A DNA stretch of 64,000 nt from Auanema rhodensis (Eukaryota > Nematoda > Chromadorea > Rhabditida > Rhabditidae). Location: assembly GCA_964057225.1 (NCBI GenBank), contig OZ059896.1:2418001-2482000 (forward strand). Direction: 5' to 3'. The number at the start of each line of letters is the position of its first letter. The first letter of the stretch is position 1. Position numbers and translations under genes: made by a program. The notes under the pieces were generated by a model. The model searched no databases. It worked only from the letters and a program-made list of their open reading frames with translations, and had not been told where the DNA came from. This document shows, in pieces, positions 62,393 through 64,000 of this stretch.

Positions 62393-64000
62393 GAGGCAAA
62401 AACGATGGACAATGTTATTCAACGAAAAAATTAATTCTTCAGGGTGAAAATCGAGGATATAAGTGTGAACTTATATCAGTTGATATCTCGGTGCATTTTC
62501 AAGCTAGCGCAAATCTGATAGTACAGATCGACGCAGCTTAATAATCCGCATCAAATGCACTATACTACATTGAGAAACGCTTAATACAAAAATTAGTTAT
62601 GATCTTTTGAAAAATGATGCATTAGTGTATGTTGAGTTTCCATGTACACTCAAAATTGCTTCCAAAAACATTTTGACAAAAATTTTTTCGAAAAATTTCA
62701 AAATAATTTAGCAGAAAGTAGATGTTTTTAGATTCCTTTTTTCGAGGCAAAAACGATGGACAATGTTATTCAACGAAAAAATTAATTCTTCAGGGTGAAA
62801 ATCGAGGATATAAGTGTGAACTTATATCAGTTGATATCTCGGTGCATTTTCGAGCTAGCGCAAATCTGATAGTACAGATCGACGCAGCTTAAAAATCCGC
62901 ATCGAATGCACTATACTACATTGAGAAAAGCTTAATACAAAAATAAGTTATGATCGTTTGAAAAATGATGCATTAGTGTATGTTGAGTTTCCATGTACAC
63001 TCCAAATTGCTTCCAAAAACATTTTGACAAAAATTTTTTCGAAAAATTTCAAAATAATTTAGCGAAAAGTAGATGTTTTTAGATTCCTTTTTTCGAGGCA
63101 AAAACGATGGACAATGTTATTCAACGAAAAAATTAATTCTTCAGGGTGAAAATCGAGGATATAAGTGTGAACTTATATCAGTTGATATCTCGGTGCATTT
63201 TTAAGCTAGCGGAAATTTGATAACACAGATCGACGCAGCTTAAAAATCCGCATCGAATGCACTATACTACATTGAGAAACGCTTAATACAAAAATTAGTT
63301 ATGATCGTTTGAAAAATGATGCATTAGTGTATGTTGAGTTTCCATGTACACTCAACATTGCTTCCAAAAACATTTTGACAAAAATTTTTTCGAAAAATTT
63401 CAGAATAATTTAGCGAAAAGTAGATGTTTTTAGATTCCTTTTTTCGAGGCAAAAACGATGGACAATGTTTTTCAACGAAAAAATTAATTCTTCAGGGTGA
63501 AAATCGAGGATATAAGTGTGAACTTATATCAGTTGATATCTCGGTGCATTTTCGAGCTAGCGCAAATCTGATAGTACAGATCGACGCAGCTTAAAAATCC
63601 GCATCGAATGCACTATACTACATTGAGAAACGCTTAATACAAAAATAAGTTATGATCGTTTGAAAAATGATGCATTAGTGTATGTTGAGTTTCCATGTAC
63701 ACTCAAAATTGCTTCCAAAAACATTTTGACAAAAATTTTTTCGAAAAATTTCAAAATAATTTAGCAAAAAGTAGATGTTTTTAGATTCCTTTTTTCAAGG
63801 CAAAAACGATGGACAATGTTATTCAACCAAAAAATTAATTCTTCAGGGTGAAAATCGAGGATATAGGTGTGAACTTATATCAGTTGATATCTCGGTGCAT
63901 TTTCAAGCCAGCGCAAATCTGATAGTACAGATCGACGCAGCTTAAAAATCCGCATCGAATGCACTATACTACATTGAGAAACGCTTAATACAAAAATTAG
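62393..64000. repeat. Right flank: pentamer HOR resumes at P3
   Basis: Anchors 62395, 62746, 63097, 63448 and 63799 (the last cut by the window end). They correspond to P3 (CTTAATAATCC, TATGATCTTTTG), P4 (CGAGCTAGC, CTCCAAATTGC), P5 (GCGGAAATTTGATAAC, CAACATTGC), P1 (CGAGCTAGC, AAATAAGTTATG) and P2 (CAACCAAAAAATT, ATAGGTGTG, CAAGCCAGC). Private changes include GCATCAAATGC near 62550, GCAGAAAG near 62711, TTTCAGAATAATTTAG near 63400 and GTTTTTCAACG near 63468. The array clearly continues beyond the window. Confidence 0.88.

Larger units (their letters stand above)
1..64000. repeat. 350-351 bp satellite DNA array, 182 complete monomers
   Basis: The whole window is a head-to-tail array of one monomer family. 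The anchor GGCAAAAACGATGG recurs every 350 or 351 bases (11, 361, 712, 1062, 1413, 1763 ... 63448, 63799). The only large length exception is the 298-bp unit at 2814. Counting anchors gives 182 complete monomers, with a mean spacing of about 350.5 bp. Every copy has the same orientation and no foreign sequence separates copies. One counted monomer has about 111 G/C in 351 bases, close to 32%. Many 350/351 differences trace to one base in the A/T run after TTGAC (AAAA versus AAAAA before the T run). Stop codons recur in all frames, so the monomer is non-coding. Such arrays usually form centromeric or pericentromeric heterochromatin; that location is inferred, not shown. I do not recognise the family by name. 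Confidence 0.97.

Noticed and set aside
1-64000. CRISPR array
   Set aside because: Repeats are about 350 bases and directly abut one another. There are no short repeats separated by unique spacers and no cas genes.
1-64000. CENP-B box
   Set aside because: The canonical motif needs TTCG followed by a CGGG core at fixed spacing. TTCG is present in the A/T-tract block, but no CGGG follows; the only triple-G is in CAGGGTG, in the wrong context.
1-64000. Ribosomal or tRNA gene cluster
   Set aside because: No rRNA-like blocks, tRNA A/B boxes in a cloverleaf arrangement, or Pol III terminator logic could be recognised in the monomer.

Overview
The window is one uninterrupted satellite-DNA array. 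It holds 182 complete head-to-tail copies of a single 350-351 bp monomer, all in the same orientation, plus a partial copy at each edge (1-10 and 63799-64000). I find no credible gene, RNA gene, transposon, CRISPR array or unique spacer on either strand. One monomer counted by hand is about 32% G+C. The organism cannot be named from this sequence. A homogeneous AT-rich satellite with higher-order repeats (HORs) over 64 kb indicates eukaryotic heterochromatin, probably centromeric or pericentromeric. An insect or other invertebrate is plausible but is a guess.

Monomers are numbered here from the conserved GGCAAAAACGATGG anchor, first seen at 11. Layout: (1) 1-9418, a distinct left subfamily containing a 9-monomer (about 3.1 kb) tandem duplication, dimeric sub-repeats and one rearranged 298-bp monomer. 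(2) 9419-13278, mixed monomers. (3) 13279-17838, a trimeric HOR of about 1052 bp. (4) 17839-20292, mixed monomers. (5) 20293-41342 and 41343-62392, two tandem copies of a 21,050-bp, 60-monomer block in which I found no difference by eye. Each contains a second block of the trimer monomers, a pair of segments 2104 bp apart, and a 1755-bp pentameric HOR. (6) 62393-64000, where the pentamer resumes.

There is no gene network to describe. The information lies in the repeat architecture. Nested duplications of 2, 3, 5, 6, 8, 9 and 60 monomers overlap one another and almost always step by whole monomers, which is the pattern expected of repeated unequal crossing-over or amplification. Within each monomer, long stretches are nearly invariant while a few short stretches carry most of the variation. 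Three small inverted repeats recur in each unit. The most notable signals are the apparently exact 21-kb duplication (very recent, or an assembly artefact), the phase-preserving insertion of four monomers into the pentamer, and the rearranged monomer with templated-looking filler at 2985-3000.
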